A stretch of DNA of 6,829 nucleotides, from positions 1 to 6,829 of the forward strand of contig CADBOW010000094.1 of NCBI GenBank assembly GCA_902796375.1, written 5' to 3'. Positions 5,753 through 6,829 of the stretch are shown one piece after another. Origin of the DNA: an uncultured Lachnospiraceae bacterium. GTDB taxonomy: Bacteria; Bacillota; Clostridia; Lachnospirales; Lachnospiraceae. A program made the translations under genes and the position numbers. The notes under the pieces were generated by a model. It was not told the origin of the DNA, did not search any database, and worked only from the letters and a program-made list of their open reading frames with translations. Position 1 is the stretch's first letter; each line of letters opens with the position of its first letter.

Positions 5753-5798
5753 GGGGTGGGACGAAAGTCCTGATTATGAGAAAAGGTAGGAGACGAAA

Positions 5799-6829
5799 AT
5801 GAATCAGAAACAAAACGGTTTTAACATTCTGGCGGCGCTTCTATGGCTTACACTCGCCGTATTCAGGATCATTTCACTGGTAGACAGCTGGAAGATCGTG
5901 GTGAATGTGCTGAAGTACAGCTCTTCGGGCTTAGGTAAATTCGTGGATACATCCGCGGTGATCCTGGAAACAGCGGTCGCCGTACTGATGCTTCTGGCAG
6001 CACTGTTTCTTCTTCTGGCACGGATCCAGAGCGCGGGCTGGATGATCCAGTTCATCGGGATTACTTTGATTGCAGAGTATATTCTGATGATGGTTACACT
6101 GTTCTCCCAGGGATCCAGATATGTGTCGGCTGCATTTAAGGACTGGCGCTTCGATATGGTTTTTGTGGGCGGACTTGTTGTTTTCTCTGCGTCCATCTGC
6201 ACCGGATACAAGCTGCGGAAATATGATGAAACCGGAAATGTCAGGGGTTGGCTCACCGGTTTGATCACCTATCTGTCCGGTCTGATCCTGATCATCATTC
6301 CGCTGATCGCCATGGGAGTCTCGCCAAAGGACTTCGCAAGTATTCTGGGAGGCGGATCGGCGAATCTGGCAGTGCTGATCATTTTCGTATTCGCGCATTT
6401 CTTTACGGGATTCTACTGCTTTATGTTGTCCAGACAGCCATATCAGGGAGTTGTGCCCGCCATGCGGGGTGTGCCGGCTCCGGGGAACAACAATTATGCG
6501 CCCTTTAACCTGGATCTGGTAAACGGAAAGGTTCAGCTGGACGGGCAGCCCAGCTATGCACAGCAACAGCAGGGCTATGCGCAGCAGGCGTACGCGCAGC
6601 AGGCGTACGCACAGCAGGCATATATGCAGATGGGTTACGGCCAGCCGCAGCAGCAGGGCTACGGACAACCGCAGCAGGGTTACGGCCAGCCGCCGCAGGG
6701 CTATGGCCAGCAGCCGCCGCAGGGCTATGGCCAGCAGCCGCCGCAGGGCTATGGCCAGCAGCAGGGTTACGGCCAGCCGCCACAGCAGGGCTACGGTCAG
6801 CCGCAGCAGGGCTACGGTCAGCCGCAGCA
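5799..6829 (+). CDS. Six-helix membrane protein with Q/G/Y/P-rich low-complexity tail (3' partial)
   Basis: The frame opens at ATG 5799 with AGGAG (5788-5792) 6 bases upstream and stays open to the window edge, giving at least 343 residues. Hydrophobic segments fall at about 10-27, 49-74, 81-102, 119-136, 152-173 and 190-210. The hydrophilic part begins around 211 (SRQPYQGVVPAM), followed by a distinctive spacer NNNYAPFNLDLVNGKVQLDG (230-249). From 253 on it is almost only Gln, Tyr, Gly, Pro and Ala: four YAQQ-type units (253-274), then about nine GYGQPxQQ-type units from 279 to the edge. I do not recognise the membrane domain as a named family, and no catalytic motif is visible. The tail resembles prion-like, condensate-forming sequences such as those in eukaryotic annexin A7/11, presumably by convergence. 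It probably faces the cytoplasm if the first helix enters from inside and there are six helices. Confidence 0.85.
   Translation, partial: MNQKQNGFNILAALLWLTLAVFRIISLVDSWKIVVNVLKYSSSGLGKFVDTSAVILETAVAVLMLLAALFLLLARIQSAGWMIQFIGITLIAEYILMMVTLFSQGSRYVSAAFKDWRFDMVFVGGLVVFSASICTGYKLRKYDETGNVRGWLTGLITYLSGLILIIIPLIAMGVSPKDFASILGGGSANLAVLIIFVFAHFFTGFYCFMLSRQPYQGVVPAMRGVPAPGNNNYAPFNLDLVNGKVQLDGQPSYAQQQQGYAQQAYAQQAYAQQAYMQMGYGQPQQQGYGQPQQGYGQPPQGYGQQPPQGYGQQPPQGYGQQQGYGQPPQQGYGQPQQGYGQPQ
6555..6829 (+). repeat. Low-complexity coding repeat tract (YAQQ then GYGQP units)
   Basis: Two repeat types lie in tandem. Four units encoding YAQQ(Q/A) occupy 6555-6620, and degenerate 18-27-bp units encoding GYGQP/Q(P)Q(Q) run from 6633 to the edge. 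Tyr and Gly codons vary (TAC/TAT, GGC/GGT/GGA) while CAG is dominant. A few units, such as the pair around 6690-6755, are nearly identical at DNA level. The tract continues past the window, so its full length is unknown. Confidence 0.9.

Noticed and set aside
5758..5771. GGGAC-GAAA-GTCCT hairpin with a tetraloop, reminiscent of a structured RNA element
   Set aside because: Five base pairs (one G-U), no T-run and no flanking conserved structure; a chance hairpin is the simpler reading.
5931..6783. Reverse-strand open frames opposite the six-helix protein, including a proline/alanine-rich one at 6505-6783
   Set aside because: The repetitive composition is the mirror of the Gln/Gly/Tyr repeat tract, and the forward frame has a good ribosome site and clear membrane helices.

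Overview
The window reads as chromosomal DNA from a Firmicute of the class Clostridia, most likely a Lachnospiraceae-type gut or rumen anaerobe. Strong AGGAG/GGAGG ribosome binding sites, moderate GC, a DUF4317 protein (a family I know essentially from Clostridia) and a SpoIIE/STAS partner-switch pair all point that way. This is family-level inference, not a species call.

Layout. Bases 1-44 hold the last codons of an upstream gene with a charged DKPE tail; it overlaps the start of a membrane-anchored BMP/PnrA-type substrate-binding protein (37-1245, +). That gene meets a reverse-strand gene (1246-2304, -) stop codon to stop codon with no gap. The reverse gene encodes a short, degenerate Hsp70-like protein. 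It is expressed from a near-consensus promoter at 2355-2383 whose -10 overlaps that of a weaker forward promoter. The forward side leads to a short DUF4317 protein (2485-3114, +), whose 5' end carries a 34-bp tandem duplication that throws the best-placed ATG out of frame.

From 3115 to 5613 lies a two-gene signalling operon: a promoter/leader region with a long inverted repeat, a STAS anti-sigma-factor-antagonist-like protein (3234-3533), then a 691-aa membrane protein (3538-5613). The large protein joins a sensor segment, HAMP, SpoIIE-type PP2C phosphatase and an RsbW/SpoIIAB-type kinase domain in one chain. The phosphatase and kinase domains are separated by a pentapeptide-repeat linker encoded by a 15-bp minisatellite. 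By analogy with partner switching, the kinase half should phosphorylate the STAS protein and the phosphatase half should reverse it under control of the extracellular domain. No sigma factor or other output is visible.

Downstream, 5624-5752 looks like the orphaned C-terminus of a MATE-family transporter. A six-helix membrane protein starts at 5799 and runs off the window, with a Q/G/Y/P-rich prion-like tail. No RNA genes, IS elements or CRISPR were found. The most unusual items are the lidless pseudo-Hsp70, the frame-shifting tandem duplication, the all-in-one phosphatase/kinase with its expanding linker, and the low-complexity tail on a membrane protein.
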